In this document: one piece after another, positions 36,131-46,230 of the stretch
Layout: every line of letters begins with the position of its first letter
Numbering within the stretch: position 1 is the stretch's first letter
Assembly: GCF_000499845.2 (NCBI RefSeq)
Contig: NC_023749.2
Span: 12,099,298-12,163,297 of the forward strand
Length of the DNA: 64,000 nucleotides
Origin: Phaseolus vulgaris
Lineage: Eukaryota; Streptophyta; Magnoliopsida; Fabales; Fabaceae
Reading direction: 5' to 3'
Translations under genes and position numbers: made by a program
Notes under the pieces: generated by a model
Database searches by the model: none
What the model saw: the letters and a program-made list of their open reading frames with translations, nothing else
Told to the model about the DNA's origin: nothing

Positions 36131-37036
36131 GGTAAAGTAAAAAGCACATAGACAACAATTCTTACTAATAATTGTTGTCTATGCTAAAATTCAAAAAAAT
36201 AGATTGCAATTTTATGATAATCACAGTCTATGTGAGGCTTATAGACGATGATGTTTTATACTAATCGTCGTCTATATGCTTGGTCATAACTATAGACAGC
36301 GGTTTTACCATGAACCACCGTCTATAGGTTTGTCTTAAATTAAAAAATGTCACCACATTTTAATAGACGACGTTCGATTCTGAACCACTGTCATAAGACT
36401 ATCGTTGAACAATTTTTCTACACTAATGAGTCTAATATATATTATTAATGATGTAATCCAATTTAGGCCTTTTTCTTCTCATTATGTGATAAAAGCTAAG
36501 AGTTTGCTACAATGACAACCTCGAAAGAGTATTTGCACATGGGGATGATTTGACTGCTAAGTTTGTAACCAAAATTTTCCTTCATCTAAGTCTACAAGAA
36601 TAAGGAATAAGATCCCAGATTTTTTGCAAGAGTCTGAATCCTTACACAAGGCATAGGAAAGATAAAAACAATGATGATGTTATCTCTTTGCACATTTTTT
36701 TTTATCGGCAATAAAAAATAAATAAATTGGAACCACTTCAGGGGTGATTCAACCCTTATACACGGTGCCCAAACACCGATTCCAGCCTAAAACCTCTGAA
36801 ACTAGCTAAAACTAACAAAAACAAACCTTGCCCTTAAAACTTCAAGTGACTAACCTCATACACACCAAAGGTTCTAAACACCAATCAGAAAATGAAAACG
36901 ACACTAACCGAAAATTTGTAGAGACCCAAGCCCACACCTTTACCTACACCAGAGAAAAAACTTCAGACACATCAGCCACTCCACTTTTGAAAATTATGTT
37001 ATTCCTGTGTTTCCATATCTCGCTAACCACCCCGAC

Positions 37037-37681
37037 CTAGATTGTGTTCCAAACAATATTAATCGTCTCTGAGGAAAAACTCATCCTAAACTGATCAAAG
37101 TTAATCTTCGGTTCATTGTGGGACACAAACAAAACCCCAAGCCATCTATAGCATAAACACCACACACGTCGAGCAAAGCTACAGTCAAAGAACAAATGTC
37201 TACAAGATTCTTCCTCCTTCCCGCACAAACAACACATCAGGCTATCCACCAAAACCCCTCTTCTGCTCAGATTTACCCTCGTAGCAAGCTTGTCTTCCAT
37301 CACCCTCCAAGTTGTAAGCACTGCAGAGGGTACTGCCTTGCACCTCCACAATTTACTAAAAATCGACGAAGAATCCACCTCTTTGTCCTTCCTAACAAGA
37401 TTGTAGGCATAATTAACTGAAAAAGTTTGGATACCCCCCTCCTTCCAAATCCAACTATCAGCCTCTCCCGGAGCAATCCTAGCCTCAAGAAGAAGCTGAC
37501 TCAACTGTTCCGCCATCGACTTCTCCCACTCAAAAATCGGTCTTCTCCAATCAAGCTGCCAAACCCAAACGCCGTTAGACTAAAAACCAAGCTCCGTCAG
37601 CTTTGCGTCTTTGGTAGAACTGATAGAAAACAATCTTGGAAAGGCATTCTTCAACGTCACGCCATTCAACCAGCTGTCCTT
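37037..37681 (-). pseudogene. LINE ORF2 C-terminal zf-RVT-type domain
   Basis: The 159-residue frame 37516-37037 has FSVNYAYNLVRKD, FSKLWRCKAVPSAVLTTWRV and the cysteine/histidine set CCLCGKEEESCRHLFFDCSF, typical of the zinc-binding domain downstream of RT in plant LINEs. Two stop codons separate it from the upstream RT segment although the frame is the same. The usual extra RNase H-like domain does not follow before the A tail. Confidence 0.8.
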
Positions 37682-38450
37682 CTAGAAAAAAATCTCCTTC
37701 CCGTCACCAACTTTCCACTTGAAACCGTCTTCAAAGCTTCTCCCCCAACCCTCTGAGGACCAAACCTCTTTCAGGTCTTTCCACCAAAGAGAGCAACTCC
37801 TACCTTTTCCTTTCCCTCCCAAGCTTCTCCACCCATCGTATTTAGAAATGAGAACCTCCTTCCAAAGACCACCCTCGGCTGAACCCAACCTCCAGATCCA
37901 CTTCCCCAATAAAGCAAAGTTGAACAACTTTGGATCAATAATCCTAAGCCCCCCGAACTCGCGAGGCTTACAAACCAATCTCCAAGAAACCCAAGCAATC
38001 TTCCTTCCTTCTGCACCCCACCCCCAGAGAAAATCTCTTTGTATCCTAATCAGCTTTCCTGCCACCCTAGAAGACAGTTTGAACAAAGACATAAAGAATA
38101 ACGGAATAGCAGAAAGCACGGACTTAATCAAGCAAATCCTTCCAGCCATCGTCAAACATCTTCCCTTCCACCTGCTTAGTCTAGTCTGAACTTTCTCAAT
38201 CACCCCATTCCAAAAAGCGACGCACTTATGACTCCCACCAACTGACATACCCAAGTAAATAAAAGGAGAAACCATCGTATCACAATTAAGAATAGCTGCG
38301 AACCTCTGAAGCATGACCTGATCCATCCCCGTCCCACCAATCCTACTCTTCGCAAAATTAATCCTTAACCCAGAAGAGAGCTCAAAACATTGCAGAATCG
38401 CCTTTATGTTAAATACACTTTCGGTCGTCCGGATATTGTAACATATTTAC
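37682..38450 (-). pseudogene. LINE ORF2 reverse transcriptase, C-terminal part
   Basis: The frame 38326-37682 contains FIYLGMSVGGSHK, LSRWKGRCLTMAGRICLIKS and RKIAWVSWRLVCKPREFGGL, the RT thumb and linker region of plant LINEs. Between 38326 and 38450 the RT catalytic region is present but degraded: the usual FADDT box reads as YPDDR, and a frame change and stops surround it. Confidence 0.8.
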
Positions 38451-40510
38451 CTATACCTTATCCTTTCCGACTTCCAAGTTGTCAATCAACTTCTTTTCTT
38501 CTGCTACCCTTGCCACCCCAGCTAACCCTTCTGCCACAATAAGGAATAGAAAAGGAGCAAGCGGATCACCCTGACGGAGACCCTTTCTAGGGAAGAACTC
38601 TCTAGTTGGGCTCCCATTTACAAGGACAGAGACTGAAGCTGACTCTAAGCAACCCTTTATCCAACGAATCCAGCGATCACAGAATCCCAACCTCCTTAGC
38701 ATATAATATATAAAATCCCAACTCATCGAGTCATAAGCCTTCTCATAATCGACTTTGAAGAAAACACAACTCTTCCTTTTTCTCCTGTATTCTTCCAGAA
38801 CCTCATTCGCAACTAGCACGTTGTCCAATAAGCCCCTTCCTTTAAGAAACGCCAACTGTCTAACATCAATAATTTTTCCAATCACCTTTTTCAAACGCAA
38901 GGAAAGCGCCTTAGAAATGATCTTGTACAAACAACCTACTAATGAAATAGGTCTAAACTCCCTTAATTGTTGAGGATTTTCTACTTTTGGTATCAAACAA
39001 AGAAACGACGCATTCGATCCTCTTGGCCAGTAGCCGAATCCTGCAAAATCCTTCACTGCTGACACCACGTCCTTCTTCAGGATGTCCCAACAAGATTTTA
39101 TAAAACCAAAGTTAAAACCATCAGGGTCGGGACTCTTCGAGCTATCACACCCCCAGATCGCGAATCTGACCTCTTCTTCTGGAAAGTCACCAATTAGCAT
39201 CTCATTGTTGGCTTTTGAAATGGAATTGAATTCAACCTTATCCAGTCTGACTTGGCAAGAGTCATTCCTAGCAAACCTTTCTTCAAAGAGCTCACAAACC
39301 TTATCCTTTACCTCCTCCTTACTATCACACCATTTGTTATTAACAAAAACCCCATGCAACTGATTCCTTGCCCTCCTCCATTTTACCGATGAATGAAAGA
39401 ACTTTGTATTGAGATCCCCCTGCTTTATCCAACTCTGTCTTGCTTTCTGAAATAAAATCGCCTCTTGTTTAGACTTGGAGACAGAAAGTTTAGCAAAGAG
39501 AGACTTTTTTTCTTCCCTTTCAGACTCAATTAACCCTACCTCGTCATCACGAATGTCTAATTCGTCTATCCTCTGTTGGAATTCCTTACTAGCCTGATTC
39601 ACATCGCCGAAGACTTCCTTGTTCAACACCTTTATATCTGCTTTTAACTTTTTCAACTTTTCTTTAAACACAAAAATTCCTCCACCCTCCACCTTGTAAG
39701 AAGACCAATTCAATCTCACAAACTCTTTAAACCTGCTATCTTTTTGCCATACATCCAAACACCTAAAAGGCTTCGGACCCCAATCCTCTGAGACTTCCTT
39801 CAGGATAACTGCACAATGATCCGATATTGATCTACTTAAAACAAACTGTTGGCTGTTTGGCCAAAACTCCAGCCATTCCTTAGAGACTAACACCCTGTCT
39901 ATTCTGCTTTTTACCAAACCATTGGGTTTGAACCATGTAAACTTCTTGCCCACCAGTGGGATATCTACCAATTCTGCTCTTTCGATGTAATCATTGAACC
40001 CCTTTATTTCTCTAGAATAATCAGTATTCGAAATCACACTCTTCCTTTCCTCCTGCTGTCTAATGGAATTAAAATCCCCAATAATACACCAAGCCTTTGA
40101 GATTTGACCCTGTCTGAAACCACAAACCTCGTTCCATAGTTCTTTCTTTTCCCTTAAAGAACCAGAACAATAGATATTCACAATAGTTACGTGTGCTCCA
40201 TTGCCTCTCATCCAAAACCCCTCTAACACCGTATAATTTCTCCCATTTACAGATCGGGATAACTGGAACGACTTTTTACTCCACACATTGTAAGTACGCC
40301 CCCTGCACTGTTTATAGCTTTGTTTTCCACCCATTCTATTTCGTTTGTTCCCCAAAGTAGACATACCTTCTCCCTACTAAAATCTGAACACTTTGTCTCT
40401 TGTAAACACACCATGTCCACCTGTTTCCTGCTGATCAAATCCCTTACATAATTCATTTTTACCGTACCTCCTACCCCTCTGATATTCAAACTAATTATCT
40501 TCATTGACAA
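38451..40510 (-). pseudogene. LINE ORF2 endonuclease and reverse transcriptase
   Basis: The ORF begins at 40510 with MSMKIISLNIRGVGG and CLQETKCS, the N-terminus of an exonuclease-endonuclease-phosphatase domain that nicks target DNA. A frameshift between about 40250 and 40365 moves it into the 637-residue frame 40364-38451. There the endonuclease continues (IIGDFNSIRQ, SRIDRVLVS, ISDHCAVIL). The linker and RT fingers follow (SSKSPDPDGFNFGF, FRPISLVGCLYKIISK, VDYEKAYDSM, GLRQGDPLAPFLFLI). The frame ends at 38451 just before the catalytic box. Motifs up to that point are well preserved, so decay looks moderate. Confidence 0.88.
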
Positions 40511-40756
40511 CCTTTCTCCTCTCCTTCCACATCTTTCTCGTGGTTACCCCACCCTGATTAGACAACGAACAAATACTGTTTAAAATTATTTCTTCTCGAC
40601 CTGGGAACGAAAACCCTGCTTCTTTCCCTACTCCCCAAACACTAGAAGCCACATTCTTATCGGTCTTTACCCAAAAAATTCTATTACAGTTCTCTATTGC
40701 ACTGTCAGTAGTGAAAATAGAATTCGACGCACTGTCTGTTTGATGGACAAAAAAAC

Positions 40757-41271
40757 TTAGTCCAGCGTAAGTTGCTTTCCAGTTTTGTCACCTACTAAAT
40801 CCGTCTCTTCTTCACCTCCAACTACCTCGCAACAATCCAAGTCCGCTCCCAATCCCGACTCCTCCCTTCCCGGAGTCAACGATCCCCCACTCACTCTCAA
40901 AGGTGACACCTCAATCCTCCTCGCTCCCTCCTCTTCTTCTGGCTTATCTCCATCTAAAGACCCACTACCGACCTCTCCAGGGATAATTAAATACTTTGGG
41001 AATTCATTCATTAAAGTTGTGTCTGGTATCTGACGCGCACCATCTCCCTCTTTGTCCACCCTAACCCAGCTTGTTCCAATTCCTCCAATGCAGGTCCAGG
41101 CCTTAGAGAATCTCCCACCCAACTCAAACTTCCCGCATGGTCCAAAATAATCTCATCTGAAGAAGCCTCGTAAACCGCGTTCCTCTGGTGACATGTTAAC
41201 TTTGCCTTCCCGCCTACCTCTTTAAATTCATTCTGTTGTGAAAATTGTTCCTTATTAACTGCCCAACTCAC
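40757..41271 (-). pseudogene. LINE region upstream of the endonuclease, broken
   Basis: Two overlapping frames (41271-41011 and 41122-40757) read into each other only through a frameshift. They are rich in E, G, D and S (GDKPEEEEGARRIEVSPLRV). The position is that of the ORF1 C-terminus or linker of plant LINEs. No domain was recognised and no zinc knuckle is seen; most of ORF1 is missing. Confidence 0.45.
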
Positions 41272-41280
41272 TTTTTATTT

Positions 41281-42913
41281 AATTTTTGAGAATTTTCCTG
41301 AGTTTTATATCTTTTTATAATTTTTTATTTTAATAAGAGTTATGTTAGATTTATTTTTATTAATGTTTTATTTTATAGTTAGTTATTAAGACAGAATTAA
41401 TTATTAATTTTTATAATCTTGATCTTATTTTTTTATATTACGTAATTATATTTTAGTGGAAGATATTACAAGACTCAAATCTTAATAATATATATATAGT
41501 ACATGCATGACACAAAATGTTGAATTGAGCTTTGAAATTCAATAAGTCTCCATTGTTCTGGTTGGCTTGCCACTTCCTTTCATTGAAAATATGTGATGAG
41601 AAATAATATTTTTTTAAAAATGAGAATGAGGTGTAACGAATTATGAGAATTGTATTTCATATTGAAATCATGAAAATTATTAAGTTAGATATTGAATTAT
41701 GTGGATGAATGGAGTTAGTTACATATTAATTTGATTGGTATGATTGACAAACTATCTAAATGATACTTTGGTTTAATAAAAAAATGAGATAATATAATAA
41801 TTGAGTTTTTTGTACGAGTAAAGATTAATACAGACGATATTGTATATAGACGGTGATAGTGGTATTCAGTTCATGAATCAATTAAAAAAATGATGAGATG
41901 TCATAACTTAATTGATAGTGAAATAATGTATGTTAAAACATTAGGTTGTAAGAAATTGAATGAAATTATTGCACTCTTTGGTCTAATTTTCTGTCTTTAT
42001 TTTTTACTTTATGTATTTTCTATTTCATTTACACACTTCATATAACTATTTCAAATTTTCTAACTCAATTTGTTGTTTTTATTTTATATTTTTTGTATCC
42101 CCTATTTTATTTAAACACCCCATGTCACTAAATAAATTTTATTTTTTGCATCATCAATTTTTTTTTCAAACACTACAAAAATGAAAAACTTCAAAATATA
42201 ATTAATTATTAAAATATAATTAGTGGGAAAAGAATATCACATAACATCAAAGATTATACAAAAGGAACTAATCTACATTTTGTGTTATAATTGAATTCTT
42301 TTCTATGTAAATTACAAAGCTTACATGAAATTGGTGCGGTTGCCATATATATTTATGGAGTCTATTATCAATTTACATTCACACATATTCATGGCTTATA
42401 ACAAAGTGCAAAAAATTTGCAGTATTAATTATAACAAGTTGTAAATATGTTTATCAAAATAGATATAATTAATTCTCGTTTAACAAGTTTAGGAGGTAAT
42501 ACTAAAGATAACGCTAGTAAAAAGGAAAGAATTAATTCTAGTCAATTAATTTGTTTTGATGCATGAGATTGGGTCACACTCATCCTATCATAAGTCATTA
42601 GTGGGAAAATACCAGTAACATATACCAACAACATTACATTCATATACCAGCAACATAGCAGCTCAATAATCCAAAAATAAATAAATTTTTTTGAACCTTT
42701 AAACATTTACCTCTGACAGCAACAATTGAGCGACGTGAAGGAGGCTAGGGACGTGACGCGGAGGAGGCGGTGACGCGGAGGAGTCTCCCAGAGCAGTGAC
42801 GTGGCCACGGAGGCAGAGCTGAAGAAGAATGAAATTTTAGGTTTTCAAATTGGGAGAAAGTGTTGTGAGTGTTGGGAAAGCGGGGACATATATTTTTTTA
42901 TAAATAGGTCCCT
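41281..42913. other. intergenic DNA with a short GC-rich island
   Basis: Mostly AT-rich with no supported gene. A GC-richer stretch at about 42715-42830 contains GACGCGGAGGAGGCGGTGACGC, a local direct repeat of GACGCGGAGGAG. No ORF of note crosses it. Confidence 0.4.
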
Positions 42914-42941
42914 GTATGCGTCGACCACATTCGACGCATAC
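42914..42941. repeat. perfect hairpin GTATGCGTCGA / TCGACGCATAC
   Basis: Two perfect 11-base arms flank a 6-base loop CCACAT. It stands out against the AT-rich surroundings. Confidence 0.85.
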
Positions 42942-42989
42942 TTTAAAATATTTAATTTTAACTAAATTTAAAATTGAATTCAAAATATA

Positions 42990-43385
42990 AAAAATAAATT
43001 AAAACTTTAAAAAATTTAATTCAATTTAAAAAACTATATAATTTTAATTTATATAACAAAAAATTTAATTTAATGTATAAAAAATTTAATTTCATTATAC
43101 AACAAAAACTTTTTTTAATTTATAAAAAACAATTTAATTTAATTTATACAATAAAAAATTAATTTAATTTATACAAAAATATTTAATTTAATTTATACAA
43201 TAAAAATTTACTTTAATTTAAACAAAATAATTTAATTTAATTTCTACAATAAAAAAATAGTATAATTTATACAAGAGAAAACTAATTTATACAACATAAA
43301 ATTAATTTAATTTGTAAAAAAAACTTTATTTAATTTATACAACAATAAACAAATTTAATTTATACAAAAACTAAATTAAGTATAA
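42990..43385. repeat. degenerate tandem array of AATTTAATTTATACAA units
   Basis: About a dozen units of roughly 25-35 bases: AATTTAATTTATACAA followed by a variable A-rich spacer. Divergence rises towards both ends. Confidence 0.8.
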
Positions 43386-43834
43386 TTTGTATGTGACATA
43401 ACATCTACTACCACAAATATCAATGAACCCTATTATTGAAATTGCTCATGATACCTTCATCATCCCTTCTAACTTTTAATCCAAAATCTAATAATCAACT
43501 CTATTCCATGATTCTAAGTTAATTTTATATACTATCACGAATATCAATGACTCATATTTGTCAAATTGCTAATGATACTCTCTTTCAGCCTTTACAATGC
43601 ACTTCTTAGTTTAACTCTACCTTGACAATGGACTAGGGTTATTAACTTATAATCCAAAATCTAATCATGAACTCTATTCTATGATTTTAAGTTCATTCTA
43701 TATCGGACCTAGTCGAAATTTACTTATTTATGTTACATTTATTAAGAACTAAGTCTACTAAAATTACTATGTCAAAGACCTATTATTTAGTACATTGGGA
43801 AACTGTATTAACACACTTATAAGAAATGTTGGAT
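43386..43834. other. intergenic DNA
   Basis: No gene recognised. A phrase built on ATCAATGA, TCATATT or CCTATTAT, ATTGCT and ATGATAC occurs twice (about 43420-43455 and 43545-43580), pointing to an old duplication. Confidence 0.4.
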
Positions 43835-43884
43835 CACTACAAGAAAAATACCATTTATCTACGAAAGAAATCCGTAGGTACACT
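43835..43884 (+). mobile_element. CACTA left-terminus fragment (about 50 bases)
   Basis: CACTACAAGAAAAATACC, then TTTATCTACG and GAAATCCGTAGGTA, match the left end of the CACTA element at 21866 almost base for base for about 50 bases. Homology then stops at the integrase of element C. It is a terminus without a body or right end. Confidence 0.75.
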
Positions 43885-43888
43885 TTGT

Positions 43889-44590
43889 TCACACGCATTC
43901 CTCGTTAACTTTTAAGTCGGCCAGCTGTTTTTGGATTGTCAGCTCCCCTATCTCAACTGGAAACATTGCGTTAGTGTCATATGTCAAGTTATATGGTGTT
44001 TCTCCAGTTGAGGACCGAGGAGTGCATCGATATGCCCACAACACCTCCAACAACTCTTCAGCCCAACTTCCTTTCGCGACCCTTTTCTTCCATTCGATTA
44101 AGATAACCTTGTTAGCCATCTCGACCTGTCCATTCATTTGAGGATGTTAGACTGACGTTACTTTGTGCGTGATGGCAAAGTCTTCGAAGTATTTTTTAAA
44201 GCTTCTTATCGATAAATTGTCGGGTATGTCAAAATGGCATATAATGTTTTTCCATACAAATTGTTGTACTTGTGTTGTTGTTATCCAGGCTAGTAGCTTG
44301 ACCTCGATCCACTTGGTGAAGTAATCGATTGTCACCACGAGGAATTTCCTTTACGCAGGTGCCGAGGGAAAGGGACCAACGATGTCCATTCCCCCCATTG
44401 CGAACAACCATGGGGAGTTGATACTCTGAAGGTGTTGGGCGAGTAAAAGGATGAGGGGTCCGTTTTCTTAGAAACTTTTGCATTTTTTGCTGAATTTGGC
44501 ACAGTCGGCCCTCAATTCCGGCCAGTAATATCCTGCTCGGAGGATGCGGCTTGCCATATTCCTTCCTCCCGAATGATTTCCACATACCCT
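43889..44590 (-). pseudogene. element C integrase
   Basis: Reading leftwards from the zinc-binding segment (HNRVCGNHSGGRNMASRIL and CAKFSKKC, overlapping the previous entry), the core follows: VTIDYFTKWIEVKLLAW, then QFVWKNIICHFDIP, then MNGQVEMANKVIL with GSWAEELLEVLWAYRCTP and TGETPYNLTYDTNAMFPVEI. The DNG/Q-containing stretch before NGQVE is damaged and at least three frame changes occur. The protein is cut at 43885 before its C-terminal DNA-binding part. Confidence 0.75.
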
Positions 44591-45185
44591 GTTGTGTAGT
44601 TCATTCATTACATAATCTGCTTCTGTTTTGCTCAAGCATTTAAGTAGAGGCGTCGAGAAGCCCCGCTTATACAGATTTTCCCCGACTAACAAGAAGCGTG
44701 ATGCCTTTTGGCGTAGTGCAGGGTCAGCTATCTCTTTTCCCGCATCTCGATCCGTTGAAACCGCCGGTCCGGGAAGGCCTTGTTGGATAAGTGTGCTTAG
44801 TCCTTTTTTGCTTTTGTCGCTAGAGAGTTTAGACAACACATCAGCTTGAGTGTTTTCCTCCCTTCTGATGTGGCTTACCTCTACCTCCTCGAAGTCGGTC
44901 ATCAGGGCGGACACTCGGTGGAAGTATTTAAGCAGCAAGGGGTCTTTAACTTGGTATTCTCTCTTCACTTGATTGACCGTCAACTTGGAGTCACTTCGAC
45001 ATCTCACCTTTGTGCTCCCATATCTTTGGCCAGAGTAGGTCGAAAACTAGGGCCTTGGACTCGACCTGGTTGTTTGATGCTTTGAAGCCGAAATGCAAGG
45101 ATTGTTCGATCCTGACGTGTCCCGGTCCTTCTAGGAATATCCCGGCTCCACTTCCCATTCTATTAGACGATTCGTCCACATACAA
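44468..45185 (-). pseudogene. element C second RNase H (aRNH) and integrase zinc finger
   Basis: After the connection region comes a further RNase H fold: YVDESSNRMGSGAGIFLEGP (first catalytic Asp in VDE), FKASNNQVESKALVF in place of the usual QAEYEAL, a CRSDSKLTVNQVK stretch (second Asp) and SHIRREENTQADVLSKL (third Asp). A glutamate in the second motif and the frame at about 45000 are altered. An additional RNase H after the RT-linked one is a known hallmark of the Tat lineage. The integrase zinc finger follows in the same frame. Confidence 0.75.
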
Positions 45186-45670
45186 TGTCCACCATTCGTC
45201 ACCCTAAAGATAAAATCCACCAAACCTTGAGATTTTATGGGTCCTCGGGGTTCGTACTTGATTTCGAACTCGGACAACTCTACAGACCATGTTATCATTC
45301 TCCCCGCTAGCTTTGGCTTTCGGAGTACCTTGCTTATCGGAAAATCAGTTTTGACAATCATCTCATGAATTTGAAAATAATGTTTAAGTTTCCGGAAGGT
45401 ATGTATTAGTGCCAATGCCACTTTCTCAATTGTTTGGTGTCGAGTCTTTGGTCCTTGTAACACGTGACTGACAAAGTATACCGACTTTTGGTTTGTTGTT
45501 CCTTGAGCGATGGCGGCACTAATGGTTTCATCTGTCACGACCAAGTATACCAGCAAAGGTTCCCCAACTCTCGGTTTGCAAAGGACCGGTGGTGTGGTTA
45601 GCCCCTTATTGACCCCGGCGAATGCAACTTTATATACGTTGTTCCAACTAAATTTGTCCACCTTCCGCAT
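45131..45670 (-). pseudogene. element C RT-linked RNase H and connection
   Basis: VGEPLLVYLVVTDETISAAI, KSVYFVSHVLQGPKTRHQTI, KVALALIHTFRKLKHYFQIH and then LAGRMITWSVELSEFEIKYE. These are the RNase H motifs that follow RT in Ty3/gypsy elements of this lineage. The frame to the preceding RT is lost at about 45670-45850. Confidence 0.78.
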
Positions 45671-46230
45671 CAGCTTAAGGATGGACCCTATTTTCTCGGC
45701 TAACTTTGGGACAAATCTCGACAGTGAGGTTAGTCAGCCTTCTAGCCTTTGCACTTCTTTAAGATTTTGCGGGCTCCTCATTTGTTCTAGAGCTTTGCAT
45801 TTGTCTGGATTAGCCTCTATGCCCCGACTCGTGAGTAGGAACCCTAAACCCTAAACTCTGAACACATATTTTGTCGGATTAAGCCGCATGTCAAACTTTC
45901 GAAGTTGAGAAAATATTTCTTCTAAGTCTTTGGCATGTTGCTCCGAGTTCTTTGACTTCAGAATCATGTTGTCTACATACACCTCCACATTCCTCCCTAT
46001 TTGTTCCTTGAATACTCGGTCCATTAGCCTTTGATACGTGGCTCTGGCATTCTTTAGACCAAACATAATTACTTCGTAACAGAAGTTCGCCTTATCAATC
46101 ATTAACGCGGTCTTCGATTTATCAGCCTCGTGCATGGGTATCTGGTTATACCCAGAGTAGGTGTCCAAGAAGCTCATCACTTTATGCATTGCGGCGCCGC
46201 CAACCAACCTGTCAATGTTAGGGAGGGAAT
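45671..46230 (-). pseudogene. element C reverse transcriptase, C-terminal part
   Basis: NSLPNIDRLVGGAAMHKVMS, FLDTYSGYNQIPMHEADKSK, VIMFGLKNARATYQRLMDRV and VEVYVDNMILKS. The catalytic box is YVDN, not YVDD (codon at 45968-45970), as in element A. Thumb sequence follows with stops. The N-terminal part of this RT lies on the other side of the solo LTR. Confidence 0.82.

Larger units (their letters stand above)
30223..36428. mobile_element. outer CACTA transposon of a nested cluster
   Basis: The left end CAATAGTGTAGAAAA (30223-30237) and right end TTTTCTACACTAATG (36414-36428) are inverted repeats matching at 14 of 15 positions. Both flanks are AGT (30220-30222 and 36429-36431), the 3-base duplication expected of CACTA elements. 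Subterminal copies of TATAGACGACGGTT-like motifs in both orientations fill about 30240-30470 and 36140-36410. The terminal CACTA is mutated to CAATA and CATTA (inference). The interior is mostly later insertions; no transposase was recognised. Confidence 0.8.
36695..41280 (-). mobile_element. L1-type LINE, decayed
   Basis: Read leftwards: an upstream region, endonuclease, reverse transcriptase, zf-RVT-type domain, then a 3' end TTGCCGAT followed by nine A residues (36695-36703 on the plus strand as T). This order and the A tail mark a non-LTR retrotransposon. The 5' border near 41280 is estimated from where coding-like sequence ends; a target duplication was not found. Frameshifts and stops are spread through the coding part. 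Confidence 0.88.

Noticed and set aside
36680..41300. Target-site duplication of the LINE
   Set aside because: No repeat of the sequence next to the A tail was found beyond the estimated 5' border.
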